The notes under the pieces are model-generated. The model was not told the DNA's origin. It saw nothing but the letters and a program-made list of their open reading frames with translations, and searched no databases. 64,000 bases of DNA from Pirellula staleyi DSM 6068 (GTDB lineage Bacteria > Planctomycetota > Planctomycetia > Pirellulales > Pirellulaceae): contig CAMCMB010000004.1 of the NCBI GenBank assembly GCA_945875845.1, forward strand, positions 97,147 to 161,146, in the 5' to 3' direction. The position numbers were made by a program, and so were the translations under genes. Position 1 is the stretch's first letter; every line of letters starts with the position of its first letter. Positions 18,495 through 28,400 of the stretch are shown here, in pieces.

Positions 18495-19585
18495 TTGTCT
18501 TTGCCGTCTTCCATCGAAGCCAAAATGTCTACGGCATTGCAACCCGCGACCGTTTCCACGTGGCCAATTTTCGTCGGCAAAATAAAATTTAACTTGCCGT
18601 GCAGAGTCTTCTTGTCCATTTGCATCGCTTCGATCAAGCGTTCTCCGGGTATGCCTTCAAACACAACGGGCAGCCCAAACTTGGAAAGCAATCGCGATTG
18701 CCGCTCAACACACTTTTCTGACCACAAGCCTAAGCGCTTTGCCAATCTAGCCGCCATCGTCATTCCAATCGAGATCGCTTCGCCATGCAAATATTGACCG
18801 TACGAGGTTTTGGCTTCGATGGCATGCCCAAAGGTATGGCCATAATTAAGCACTGCTCGAAGTCCCGTTGTTTCACGCTCGTCTTTGCAAACCACCTCTG
18901 CCTTAAGTTCACACGACCGACGCACGATATACTCCACTTGCTCTGCTCGCCTATTCAAAATGGCATCGGCATGTTCCTCAAGAAAGGCAAAGAAAGTTTC
19001 GTCGAGAATCACTCCGTATTTCACGACCTCCGCCAAACCGCTCCGGTATTCCCGTTCCGGCAAGGACTCCAGGGATTGCGTGTCGATCCAAACGGCGTCG
19101 GGTTGCCAGAACGCGCCGATCATGTTCTTTGCCTGCGGTAAATTGATTCCGGTTTTGCCGCCAACACTGCTATCCACCATCGCCAACAAAGTCGTTGGGA
19201 CTTGAACAAAGCGAAGGCCACGAGTGTATGTTGCTGCAGCAAACCCAGCTAAATCTCCAACGACACCACCACCGATTGCGACCACCACGCTTTTTCGGTC
19301 CGTCTTGTCCTGCAGCATCTCAGCCCAAATCCTCGTCAGTGTGGAGACCGATTTCTGCTCTTCTCCACTCGGAATTTCAATGCGGGTTGTCCGCTTTCCA
19401 AGCGACTCAAGGTTCGCCGTAATGCGATGAGCGATCGTGCCAGCCACCTTGACATCCGAGAGAATAACCGCATGCGTCCAATCCAAGATCTGCTCAGACA
19501 ACTTCGAAGCCATTTGATCGATCGTTTCGGTCCCAATGAAGATCGGGTAGCTTCGTTCCGCGAGGTTCACTAAGACGTGTTGCAT
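18491..19585 (-). CDS. aroB: 3-dehydroquinate synthase
   Basis: 364 residues. Second step of the shikimate pathway, NAD- and metal-dependent. Seen: PSGEEQKSVSTLTRIW, AIGGGVVGDLAGFAAATYTRG, PTTLLAMVDSSVGGKTGIN, KNMIGAFWQPDAVWID, GLAEVVKYGVI, and the metal-binding NYGHTFGHAIE and HGEAISIGM. Complete and of usual length. ATG at 19585 (a TTG directly precedes it in frame). Translationally coupled to lnt by ATGA. Confidence 0.97.
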   Translation of the reverse strand: MQHVLVNLAERSYPIFIGTETIDQMASKLSEQILDWTHAVILSDVKVAGTIAHRITANLESLGKRTTRIEIPSGEEQKSVSTLTRIWAEMLQDKTDRKSVVVAIGGGVVGDLAGFAAATYTRGLRFVQVPTTLLAMVDSSVGGKTGINLPQAKNMIGAFWQPDAVWIDTQSLESLPEREYRSGLAEVVKYGVILDETFFAFLEEHADAILNRRAEQVEYIVRRSCELKAEVVCKDERETTGLRAVLNYGHTFGHAIEAKTSYGQYLHGEAISIGMTMAARLAKRLGLWSEKCVERQSRLLSKFGLPVVFEGIPGERLIEAMQMDKKTLHGKLNFILPTKIGHVETVAGCNAVDILASMEDGKDK

Positions 19586-19628
19586 CAAGAATTGGCTTGC
19601 AGGTGTTGGAGTGTTACGGATACAAAAG

Positions 19629-19770
19629 TGGGATAGGCTTCTAGCCTGTCGTTTTCAGATTGACAGTTCAAATTGACAGGCTGAAAGCCTATCCCACGAC
19701 ATGGCAAAATCAAATTGACAGTTCAGATTGACAGGCTGGAAGCCTATCCCACTCAAAGGCAAAATCAAAT
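19629..19770. repeat. Tandem imperfect repeat of a GACAGGCT...AGCCTATCCCAC hairpin
   Basis: The stretch ATTGACAGGCTG-A-AAGCCTATCCCAC plus GGCAAAATCAA occurs twice in direct order (about 19672-19714 and 19728-19769), preceded by an inverted half (GTGGGATAGGCTTCTAGCCTGTC) at 19629-19651. It lies between the kinase and aroB genes. Confidence 0.7.
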
Positions 19771-19771
19771 C

Positions 19772-21367
19772 CTACGTGGATTCGCTTCCTCGATCAACCG
19801 CTAGCACCACTCGGGAGCGGCAAAGGTAATCATGCAATGACTTTTTCCCCTTGAGTAGAAACATTGTCGCCCAATCTACCGCAAGGAACAGAACGAGGGT
19901 GGTCTGGAGAACTGCACCGAAAATGTGACCTTCCCTACGATCTGGGTCGACGTAATACAAAAGCGGAATAAACCAAGCAAAAGCGTTTCGCAATACTTCT
20001 CGCGAGACCAACTGCTCACTTCTCGGCGGCAATCCGTTTTCTTCGACGATGCGAAGTTGAAATAAATAACGGCCAACGGTCCGCCAACCCCGATAGATCA
20101 TCAACAAATACAGTCCCGGCACGATCAAAGAGAGAAATGCGATAATCGGAGTCGACCATTGATAGCTGCGAAGCGAGGGTGTTTGACTGAGAATGGCGAT
20201 CGCAATGGCAAACGGGGAAAAGCATAACAAGAGTATTACCTGATCGATAGCATACGCCATGGCTCGCAAGGCAAAGCCGGCCGTGGTCGTGCTCACCGGT
20301 TCGATCAATTTCAGGTCGGCGGTTAACTCATCGTAATTTTCGTAGCGATCACCGGGTTGCTTGGCCAGCAATCGATTGATCAACAATGCGAACTCCCGAG
20401 GAATGGAATTGGGCCATATTTGAGGGTAGATAATCGCTGCGGACAGGTGCGTTTCGAGTCGTTCGCGAACCGACTCACCCACCAATGGAAATGGCAGTCG
20501 TCCAAAAACCAACTCAAACAACGTCACTCCAAGCGCATACATGTCCGTTTGGATACTGTTGGGATTTCCTTGAATCATTTCCGGAGCAAGATACGCGGGC
20601 GTTCCCGAAAACGTCATGTTGGGATCGGGAGCACTTTGGATACGTGACAGTCCAAAATCCGATAACTTGATACGCCCCTCGCCAGCCAAGATCAAGTTGG
20701 CTGGCTTGATGTCCGCGTGAACGATTCCAAACTGCGAGGCATGCCGCAAGGCGGAGGCAACCTGAATCGCATACCGAATTGCATCCCCATAGGGAACGGT
20801 TCCATCCGATTTTAATTGCTCCGCCAACGTTGGGCCCGGCAACAACTCCATCGCGAGAAAGGGTTCTTCGTCCTGTCGTCCAACGTAGTAGATCGTCACC
20901 ACGTTAGGATGATTGAGGCGAGCTTGTGCCACCGCCTCCCGCAGCATCATTGCGATACGCGAGTCGACACAATGATTTGGGTTCCGCATCACCTTGACCG
21001 CAACGTAGCGTTGTAGCGACGTGTCGAGCGCACGAAACACTGCCCCCATTCCACCCGATCCAAGTTTTCGTTCGATTCGAAAGTGGCCATACACGCGATT
21101 CGACAAGGTCTCCGCCTCGTCGAGCTCGAAGTGGTGGACGTTTTCTTCCGTAAAGAGATCTGAAATGGAAATGGTCGCACCCATCGCATTTCTGAGCGCC
21201 TCTGCCTTGACAATGCGCTTGCACTGGGCGCATTCCCCACCCACATCGGGATCGACGCGAAACTCAAACGCACAGACGCACCGATACATCACGCCGGTCA
21301 GGAGTGGCTTGCTCGGTGTTTTGGGCTGTAAATTAGAAGCCGATAGCGTCATCCCCGAATTGTACAT
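19772..21367 (-). CDS. Serine/threonine protein kinase with RDD membrane domain
   Basis: 531 residues. The N terminus has a Cys-rich zinc-finger-like patch (YRCVCAFEF ... GGECAQCKR). The kinase domain (about 95-355) shows the glycine loop KLGSGGMGAVFRA, VAVKVM, the catalytic loop HADIKPANLIL, DFGLS, and GTPAYLAPEM. The usual HRD arginine is Ala, so this is a non-RD kinase, while Asp, Lys and Asn are retained. After residue 365 comes an RDD domain: FALRAMAYAIDQVILLLC (R and D present), RGWRTVGRYLFQLRIV, and the last helix TLVLFLAVDWATMFLL. An RDD fusion places it in the membrane. No extracellular sensor domain is seen. Confidence 0.92.
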   Translation of the reverse strand: MYNSGMTLSASNLQPKTPSKPLLTGVMYRCVCAFEFRVDPDVGGECAQCKRIVKAEALRNAMGATISISDLFTEENVHHFELDEAETLSNRVYGHFRIERKLGSGGMGAVFRALDTSLQRYVAVKVMRNPNHCVDSRIAMMLREAVAQARLNHPNVVTIYYVGRQDEEPFLAMELLPGPTLAEQLKSDGTVPYGDAIRYAIQVASALRHASQFGIVHADIKPANLILAGEGRIKLSDFGLSRIQSAPDPNMTFSGTPAYLAPEMIQGNPNSIQTDMYALGVTLFELVFGRLPFPLVGESVRERLETHLSAAIIYPQIWPNSIPREFALLINRLLAKQPGDRYENYDELTADLKLIEPVSTTTAGFALRAMAYAIDQVILLLCFSPFAIAIAILSQTPSLRSYQWSTPIIAFLSLIVPGLYLLMIYRGWRTVGRYLFQLRIVEENGLPPRSEQLVSREVLRNAFAWFIPLLYYVDPDRREGHIFGAVLQTTLVLFLAVDWATMFLLKGKKSLHDYLCRSRVVLAVDRGSEST

Positions 21368-21562
21368 GAGTTGCAGTTAGCGAGAATGGAGCATGTTCAA
21401 ACAACGATCCGCTTCTAAACAAAAACTTAACGCATTCTTAATGGTGTAGGCGGTGCCATGGGACAGGAAGTGGATAGATTGACTGCACGTTAGTGAAATT
21501 CAAGGTGAGAAGCAATCGTTTGCCTTCATCCTTACTCTCAATCCAATGGAAAGGTTGTTTCC

Positions 21563-22576
21563 GTGCAAGAAAAATCCGAGCCGCGTTTTCGTGGTTTTAC
21601 GTTGGTCGAACTATTGGTTGTCATCGCCATCATCGGCATCCTCGTTGGCCTGCTTTTGCCGGCCGTTCAAGCAGCGCGCGAAGCGGCTCGCCGTATGCAA
21701 TGCAGCAACAACAGCAAGCAACTCGGCTTGGCTCTAACCAACTATGAAAGCACCTTTCGCGTCCTACCACCCAGCCGAATTAACTTGACCTCCCCCAGGA
21801 TTTTTCAGCAATCTTGGACAGCCATGATCTTGCCCTACATTGAGCAAGGAAATGTCTATAGCTCGTACAATATGGGAACTCCTTGGTTTGCAATTGTGAA
21901 TGATCCACTGACAAAAGTAACACTGCCGACCATGCTTTGCCCATCGGCACCGACCAGTCGTGACTTGCCGCCTGCAAACCTCTATACAGCCATTACCGGT
22001 GGCACACGAAGCGATCAACCCATTTGGGGGTTTGCAGACTACGGCTCGATCAACGCTGTACGAAACGCTGCGTTTATTGCAGCAGGCCTACCCTCGTTAG
22101 GCACGAGGGAAGTGCTTGGCGCAATGGCACGAGGACCAAAGGGTGTCAAGGTCGCGGAGGTCACCGACGGTCTTTCTAACACAGCCTTACTTGCGGAAGG
22201 TGCTGGTCGCCCTTCGATGTATGTCAGCGGAAAGAAGGTAGTCAATCCTCGAACCGACAACATTGCGGCTGGTACCAACGTCACCGCTGACGGTTGGGGT
22301 TGGGCGGACATCAATGGAGGCTTCAGCATCGATTTGTCCAATACGAGTGGTCTGCAAAACGGCACCTCCGGCTCTGGAAATGTGACAATGGTTCCAAACG
22401 GGACGTGTTTCCTAAGTTGCACCAACGATAGCGAACTCTACGCCTTCCACACTGGAGGCGGCAATTTTACTTTTGGCGATGGGTCCGTACACTTCCTAAG
22501 CTCGTCGACCGACCTCAAGACCGTCATCGCACTTTTTACGCGATCATTCGGGGACATTCCAGGTTCGATTGATTAG
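21563..22576 (+). CDS. DUF1559 pseudopilin-like secreted protein
   Basis: 337 residues from a GTG. A type IV prepilin-like leader, [16 protein letters not shown], with G/F cleavage and Glu+5, is followed by [24 protein letters not shown], the signature of the planctomycete-expanded DUF1559 (SBP_bac_10) family. The C-terminal [17 protein letters not shown] box is also characteristic. It is exported and probably processed by a prepilin peptidase; cellular role unknown. Monocistronic, divergent from the kinase gene. Confidence 0.95.
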   Translation: MQEKSEPRFRGFTLVELLVVIAIIGILVGLLLPAVQAAREAARRMQCSNNSKQLGLALTNYESTFRVLPPSRINLTSPRIFQQSWTAMILPYIEQGNVYSSYNMGTPWFAIVNDPLTKVTLPTMLCPSAPTSRDLPPANLYTAITGGTRSDQPIWGFADYGSINAVRNAAFIAAGLPSLGTREVLGAMARGPKGVKVAEVTDGLSNTALLAEGAGRPSMYVSGKKVVNPRTDNIAAGTNVTADGWGWADINGGFSIDLSNTSGLQNGTSGSGNVTMVPNGTCFLSCTNDSELYAFHTGGGNFTFGDGSVHFLSSSTDLKTVIALFTRSFGDIPGSID

Positions 22577-22781
22577 TAACGCGGCACAGCACTAGCGTCC
22601 CTTTTGCCCCCGTGGCGTAAGCTTCCAGCTTGCGATGAATTGAACATCGATTCACAGGATAAACAGGATTTGCAATTCTTATCCTGTGTATCCTGATAAT
22701 CTATGTTTTTTGTTCCGTAATTCGTCAATGCGTTTTGGCTCCTGCCGAGCGCGTTGCCGCTGATCTGTAAACAAACGGGAA
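22577..22781. other. Convergent intergenic gap with repeat debris
   Basis: GTAAGCTTCCAGCTTGC (22618-22634) is a small palindrome and CACAGGATAAACAGGAT / ATCCTGTGTATCCTG (22652-22694) forms an imperfect hairpin. GGCTCCTGCCGAGCG at 22738 is a half copy of the hairpin repeat at 9674. No gene seen. Confidence 0.4.
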
Positions 22782-23324
22782 TCATGGTGCGCGATACTCC
22801 TCAATCTCCCGCCAACTCTTCCCTTCCGCGCCCAACGCAAAGACCTGCTTGGTTGTCTCGTTCAAGTAGATGATCAATCCGTAAACGAGCAGTGCCACTG
22901 CCGTCGGTGTACAGTAACACGTTCCCATCGAAAACAATCCCGAGATAAGGGCTACGATTCCAAGGATCCGTCCCTTCAGCCTTAAGTTGGCAATTCCGGC
23001 GATAATCTGCAACAAGCCAGGAATGATCCCTGCCGCCGCCATGCCGCTGTAAACAGCAACAAACATGGTTTGCATTTGCTGTGGGTTAGCTCCCTCAAGC
23101 TGTGGCTGCATTTTTTGTTGTTGGGCGACTATTAGGTTGGGTAGAAAAACGGACATGGCGGCAAGTCCGATCCCCAGGAACACACACAGAAAACCATGTA
23201 CTATCATGAGAATGGCAACGACCCGGATTTGGGAGACGATGCTACGGCTTAGAACAGGTTGCCCCGCAGAGGACTGAACTGCAGTCCCTTGTTCTTGGAC
23301 TGAATAGGGATTGGTCGGTTCCAC
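22782..23324 (-). CDS. Small membrane protein, function unknown
   Basis: 180 residues with four predicted hydrophobic helices: VVAILMIVHGFLCVFLGIGL, MFVAVYSGMAAAGIIPGLL, ILGIVALISGLFSMGT and TAVALLVYGLIIYL. A Pro/Gln-rich N terminus precedes them, and a stretch of Gln/Met between helices 1 and 2 (QQQKMQPQLEGANPQQMQ) is a soluble loop. NPYSVQE near the start resembles N-terminal segments of other planctomycete membrane proteins. No family recognised. Confidence 0.75.
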   Translation of the reverse strand: MEPTNPYSVQEQGTAVQSSAGQPVLSRSIVSQIRVVAILMIVHGFLCVFLGIGLAAMSVFLPNLIVAQQQKMQPQLEGANPQQMQTMFVAVYSGMAAAGIIPGLLQIIAGIANLRLKGRILGIVALISGLFSMGTCYCTPTAVALLVYGLIIYLNETTKQVFALGAEGKSWREIEEYRAP

Positions 23325-23460
23325 AGAAAAGTTCCCTTCCGTTAAGACTATAGACGATCAATTACTTCGTCTCGAATTATGGGTTGGTTTGAGTTTGGAC
23401 TCAAGCACCTGTCGACACGAGCCCATAAGAAAAGGGGAGATAATCACGCGTCTAGGCTGT

Positions 23461-23550
23461 GAAAAAATGCTTGGGTCATCACCGGAGGGCTCGCGCCTTG
23501 CCGCTAACATTTGCTAGCGGAACGGCGTGGGCCGTCCGGTGAGTCGATCA
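23461..23550. repeat. GGCTCGCGCC hairpin repeat, copy 1
   Basis: CACCGGAGGGCTCGCGCC on the left faces GGCGTGGGCCGTCCGGTG on the right around GCCGCTAACATTTGCTAGCGG. Same element as 23735, 31121 and 49010. Confidence 0.8.
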
Positions 23551-23734
23551 GAATAAATTCACAGTCTAGTCATAAGGAAATTCGATTTTTATTGGCCTGC
23601 CAACTGCGAAATCGATTCCATGGCGGCTACACTAGGCCTCGCAGGGGCAAGAGTCAGACGGAATCGTACCTGTCCAGTGGTTGGCACGTTCCAAGGCTGT
23701 GATTAACATCGTCATCCTTGGTTCTTAGGCTTTT

Positions 23735-23857
23735 GAAAAATGCTTGGGTCATCACCGGAGGGCTCGCGCCCTGCCGCTAACATTTGGTAGCGGAACGGCG
23801 CGAGCCATCCGGTGAGTCAAGCGGAACGGCGCGAGCCGTCCGGTGAGTCAATCAGAA
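23735..23857. repeat. GGCTCGCGCC hairpin repeat, copy 2, with duplicated right arm
   Basis: The first 40 nt (GAAAAATGCTTGGGTCATCA onward) match the copy at 23461. The right arm GCGGAACGGCGCGAGCC-TCCGGTGAGTCA occurs twice in tandem. It abuts the palindromic element at 23858. Confidence 0.8.
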
Positions 23858-23990
23858 CCCGACGCGTGACCGCTTGTTGCTTTAGTGAAGTCGTTATTGG
23901 GTAAGGGCGGTAAGACGGACTTCCAAGTCCGTCAATGGGGAATTCGACGGACTTGGAAGTCCGTCGTACCATTAAATCCACAAGCCGGTT
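23858..23990. repeat. Palindrome-of-palindromes element, copy A
   Basis: Left end CCCGACGCGTGACCGCTTGT, then the arm TAGTGAAGTCGTTATTGGG, inner repeat ACGGACTTCCAAGTCCGTC, spacer AATGGGGAATTC, inverted inner repeat GACGGACTTGGAAGTCCGTC, then CATTAAATCCACAAGCCGG. Confidence 0.9.
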
Positions 23991-24107
23991 AGCGAGGAGC
24001 CGACCTCAATCCCTCGCTCTCGGGCACGGGTTACCCATTCACAACCGATCCGAAAATGTACGCGTCATTCTTGAGAGCCTGCAACCCAATTTCCATTTAG
24101 TTTTCCT

Positions 24108-25463
24108 ATGACGAGCACGATTATGTTGCCTTCGACCGACTCCGGCTTAGCACCAATAACTTGCGATACGGGAGTTCGTTTCTCCATTGCAAGTTTGCTC
24201 TTGATAGCGTTGCTCATTTTTGTCATCGGTTGTTCTACTGCCAAACCGAAATCCGCATCGGCGCCTCCAGCCAAAGTGACCGTCACAACAGTGTTGGAGC
24301 AAGACATTACCGACTTCGACGACTTCGTGGGTAGAACCGAAGCATCGGAAACAGTGGAGGTACGCTCGCGTGTCTCAGGCTACATTGATTCCATTCAATT
24401 TCAAGATGGTAGTCAAGTTGAAGAGGGGCAATTGCTCTTTGAGATCGAGCCGGATTTGTACCAAGCGATTCACGATCAGTCCTTGGCTCGGATTGAACTG
24501 TGGGAAGCAAAGAAAGATCTGGCCGAGAAAAAGCTTGCGCGATCCAAACTTCTGATTCCAAATGGTGCTATTTCGAAAGAAGAGTACGATGAATCCGTTT
24601 CCGCAGTCAAAGAAGCGGACGCGGCGAAAGACACGGCGATCGCAGACGCAAAAAAAACAGCTCTCGACTTGAAGTATACCAAGATTCGAGCCGAAATCGC
24701 AGGCCGAATTGACCGAGCTTTTGTTACGCCAGGGAACATGGTAACCGGAGGAATCGGCAGTGGAACCCTATTGACTCGCATAGTGACCACCGATCCAATT
24801 TTTGCGTACATCGATGTCGATGAGCGAACGGTCCTGCGATATCTCAGGCGCTTAAATCAATCGACTCCGGACACCACTAGTGTGGAAACGGTGGCAACGA
24901 CGGTTCCAGAAACTGCTGCAAACGTCACTGGAGTCAAAAACACGATTCCATGTTACATGCAATTGGCTGACGAAAAGGACTTTCCACATGCTGGCACGCT
25001 CGACTTCGTCGAGAATCGGGTCGATTCCGCGACGGGCAGCATCAAGGTGCGGGGTGTCTTTCCAAACACCAATGCGATGCTTACCGGTGGACTCTTCGTT
25101 CGAATTCGGATTCCAGTATCGCGAGAGTATCGCGGACTGTTAATTCCGGAACAAGCGATCTGCACCGACCAAAATATCAAGTTCGCCTACGTCGTCGGGT
25201 CGGACAACATTCCAAAACGAACGAACTTGGTCTTGGGTGCTCAACGAGGTGCCATGCGTGTCGTTAAATCGGGTATCGAAGCCAACCAGAAGGTGATCTA
25301 TCGCGGATTGCAACGTGTGCGACCAAGCAAGGCTGTCGAACCGGAGTTGGTGGATTTTATAGACCAGTCGTCCGATACGGGAATGTCCTCCACCAACGTC
25401 GTTCCCAAGCAAGCGACCGACGGCGGCAGTAAAACACCTGCTGCAAATTCGAATCCTCAGTAG
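24108..25463 (+). CDS. RND efflux periplasmic adaptor (membrane fusion lipoprotein)
   Basis: 451 residues. A hydrophobic segment followed by the lipobox VIGC (Cys about residue 42) marks a lipoprotein anchored in the inner membrane. Standard MFP order: barrel-sandwich half VEVRSRVSGYIDSIQFQDGS and VEEGQLLFEIEP, a coiled-coil hairpin (about 125-190: ARIELWEAKKDLAEKKLARS through VKEADAAKDTAIADAKK), the second lipoyl half YTKIRAEIAGRIDRAFVTPG, a beta-barrel (FVENRVDSATGSIKVRGVFP) and a membrane-proximal domain. A Thr/Val-rich insert (about 250-280) is unusual. It connects the permease 20 bp downstream to an outer-membrane factor, which is not encoded here. Confidence 0.95.
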   Translation: MTSTIMLPSTDSGLAPITCDTGVRFSIASLLLIALLIFVIGCSTAKPKSASAPPAKVTVTTVLEQDITDFDDFVGRTEASETVEVRSRVSGYIDSIQFQDGSQVEEGQLLFEIEPDLYQAIHDQSLARIELWEAKKDLAEKKLARSKLLIPNGAISKEEYDESVSAVKEADAAKDTAIADAKKTALDLKYTKIRAEIAGRIDRAFVTPGNMVTGGIGSGTLLTRIVTTDPIFAYIDVDERTVLRYLRRLNQSTPDTTSVETVATTVPETAANVTGVKNTIPCYMQLADEKDFPHAGTLDFVENRVDSATGSIKVRGVFPNTNAMLTGGLFVRIRIPVSREYRGLLIPEQAICTDQNIKFAYVVGSDNIPKRTNLVLGAQRGAMRVVKSGIEANQKVIYRGLQRVRPSKAVEPELVDFIDQSSDTGMSSTNVVPKQATDGGSKTPAANSNPQ

Positions 25464-25482
25464 GCCATCCAAAGGTAACAGC

Positions 25483-28400
25483 GTGCTTTCACATTTCTTT
25501 ATTGATCGGCCTATTTTCGCGGGTGTCATTTCGTTCGTTATTACGATGATCGGCGCCATCTTTGTCTGGACGTTACCGATCGCTCAATATCCTGAGATCG
25601 CTCCTCCGACAATTCAGGTCTCTTGCTTGTACCCAGGTGCGAATGCCAACGTTGTGTCCGACACGGTCGCTGCTCCAATCGAACAACAAGTGACCGGCGC
25701 GGAAAACATGCTGTACATGTCTTCGCAGTCCACCAACGACGGCGCGTACAATTTGACCGTGACATTCGACATTGGAACCAACCTGGACATGGCGCAGGTC
25801 TTGGTGCAAAACCGAGTCAACCTGGCACTGCCAAGCTTGCCCAGCGAAGTCAAGCAAACGGGGGTGAGCGTTAAAAAGAAATCCGCCAGTGTTTTGCTGG
25901 TCGTAAACGTGGTCTCGCCCAAGGGCTCACGCGATCAACTCTATTTGAGCAACTATGCCACGATCCGCCTTCGAGATGAACTTGCTGGCATCAAGGGGGT
26001 CGGGGACGTTTCGTTCCTTGGACAGCTTGACTATAGCATGCGAGTATGGCTAGATCCCGAACGCCTGGCCGTACTAGGGATGACCGCACCGGATGTACTG
26101 CAAGCCTTGCGCGAGCAAAATGTGCAAGTTGCGGCGGGAGCCCTCGGTCGCCCGCCTGTGCCCGCTGGTCAAGTTTTTCAGCATACGCTAACCACTCTCG
26201 GACGATTGACCGATGCCGAAGAGTTCGGTGAAATCATTGTCAAATCCGGACAGGCAGGCCAAGTCGTGCGTCTCAAGGATGTCGTTACCCCCAATCGAAC
26301 AACTCCCGATGGGCAAAGGCTAGGTGGGATTGAACTAGGTGCAAAGAGCCAAGACACGTCTTGTGCACTCGACGGAAACCCTTCGGTGGGTTTGGCTATC
26401 TATCAACTGCCTGGTTCGAATGCACTCGATACGGCGAAACGCATTCGCAAACGGATGGCGGAACTCGTGGAGTTGTTTCCGGAAGACGTCGACTACAAAA
26501 TTGTGTATGACACGACTCCCTTTATCTCGGAGTCGATCTCCGAAGTCTTCAAGGCGTTGCGAGATGCAATTATACTCGTTGCCATCGTGGTACTGGCGTT
26601 CCTGCAGTCATGGCGAGCAACGTTGATTCCCTTGATTGCTGTCCCGGTGGCGATTGTGGGTACCTTTGCTGTCATGGCCGGACTCGGTTTTAGCTTAAAC
26701 AATCTCTCTCTGTTCGGCTTGGTATTGGCCATCGGTATCGTTGTCGACGATGCCATTGTGGTGGTGGAAGCGGTTGAGCACGCGATCGACCACGGGTTAG
26801 CTCCACGCGACGCGGCTCGCAAGGCCATGGACGAAGTTTCTGGACCGATCATTGCCATTTCACTTGTGCTGATGTGCGTCTTTATTCCATGTATTTTCAT
26901 CACCGGAATCACTGGCCAGTTCTTCAAGCAGTTTGCTGTCACCATTGCGGTCTCCACATTCTTTTCCGCGTTGAATTCATTGACGCTCAGTCCTGCTTTG
27001 GCTGCGTTGCTGTTGCGGCCCAAAGCAGAGCAACGCGACCCGCTCACCAAACTTATCAACGTTACATTTGGCTGGTTCTTTAAGCTCTTTAATTTTGGGT
27101 TCAATGCGGCTTCGAGCTTTTACGCCCGGATCGTTGGAGGTCTGTTGCGTCTAAGCTTTGTCGTAATGCTCGTCTACGTTGGATTGCTCGGTCTAACATA
27201 CTACGGTATGACACATGTTCCGTCTGGCTTTATTCCAGCCCAAGACAAAGGGTACGTACTCGTTGACGTTCAGTTGCCCGACTCCGCATCGCTGGATCGC
27301 ACTCGTCAGGTCATGAAGCAAATCGACGGCCTGATTCTCAATGCACAAAGTGGTTCTAGCGAAGGTCATTCGGCGGAAGATCACTCGCATGGCAACGCCG
27401 GTATTCCTGGAGTCGGCCACACGATAGCCGTTACGGGTCAGTCTTTTATTCAAAACGCGGTTGGATCCAACTACGGATCGTTCTTTGTGATTCTGGATGA
27501 GTTCCATCATCGCCACGGAGCCGATCTCAGTGCGAACGCGATCGCCTCCAAGATTCGAGCCTTGGTCGCTGAGAATGTGCAAGACGCGCGAGTCGCCGTG
27601 TTTGGACCGCCTCCGGTGGATGGACTGGGAAGTGGTGGTGGATTCAAGGTGATGGTTCGGGATGTTGGCTCGTTAGGACTTGTTAGCCTACAGCAATCGG
27701 CGGACGAACTTGCGAGCACCGGCAACAGCACACCTGGTTTTGTCGGTCTATTCAATGGCTTTCGAGCCTCCACGCCACAGATGTTTGTGGATGTCGACCG
27801 AACAAAATGCAAGTCGCTCGGTGTCTCGTTGCAAGAAGTCTTCGCTACGCTGCAGTTGTTCTTAGGTGGATCATATGCAAACGATTTCAATCAATTCGGT
27901 CGAACGTGGCAAGTCAACGTGCAGGCCGACTCAAGCTTTCGTTTGCGCCCCGAACAAATCTCTCAGTTCCGAGTTCGCAACGCGGCCGGTGGGATGGTTC
28001 CACTGGGGGCTGTTTGCAGCGTCTATGAGAGTAGCGGACCATCGATGGTATTGCGATACAATGGAGTTAGCGCGGCTGCCGTCAACGGATCAACCGCTCC
28101 CGGGGTCAGTTCTGGGGCCGTCGTGACGGTCGTCGATGAGATTGCAAAAACGCAACTCCCGTCTGGGATGGACGCTCAATGGACCGAGCTAACATTCTTG
28201 CAAATTCGAGCTGGGAATACGGCCATCTATGTGTTTGCGATCGCCGTCGTGTTGGTATTTCTCGTCCTCGCTGCTCAATACGAGAGTTTATCCATGCCGT
28301 TGGCAGTTATTCTGGTCGTGCCCATGTGTTTGCTTTGTTCCGTCGCTGGAATCGCCATGGCCGCGATGGATATCAATATCTTCGTCCAGATCGGCTTTAT

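Larger units (their letters stand above)
23325..24107. other. 783-bp divergent intergenic region made largely of repeats
   Basis: Contains two copies of the GGCTCGCGCC hairpin family (23461-23550, 23735-23857) and one copy of the palindromic element (23858-23990). The rest (23560-23730, 24000-24100) shows no coding frame I can support. Promoters for the flanking divergent genes must lie here but none is convincing. Confidence 0.6.

Noticed and set aside
23500..23735. Small gene around 23511-23702
   Set aside because: Overlaps the hairpin repeat, no recognisable motif or ribosome site.
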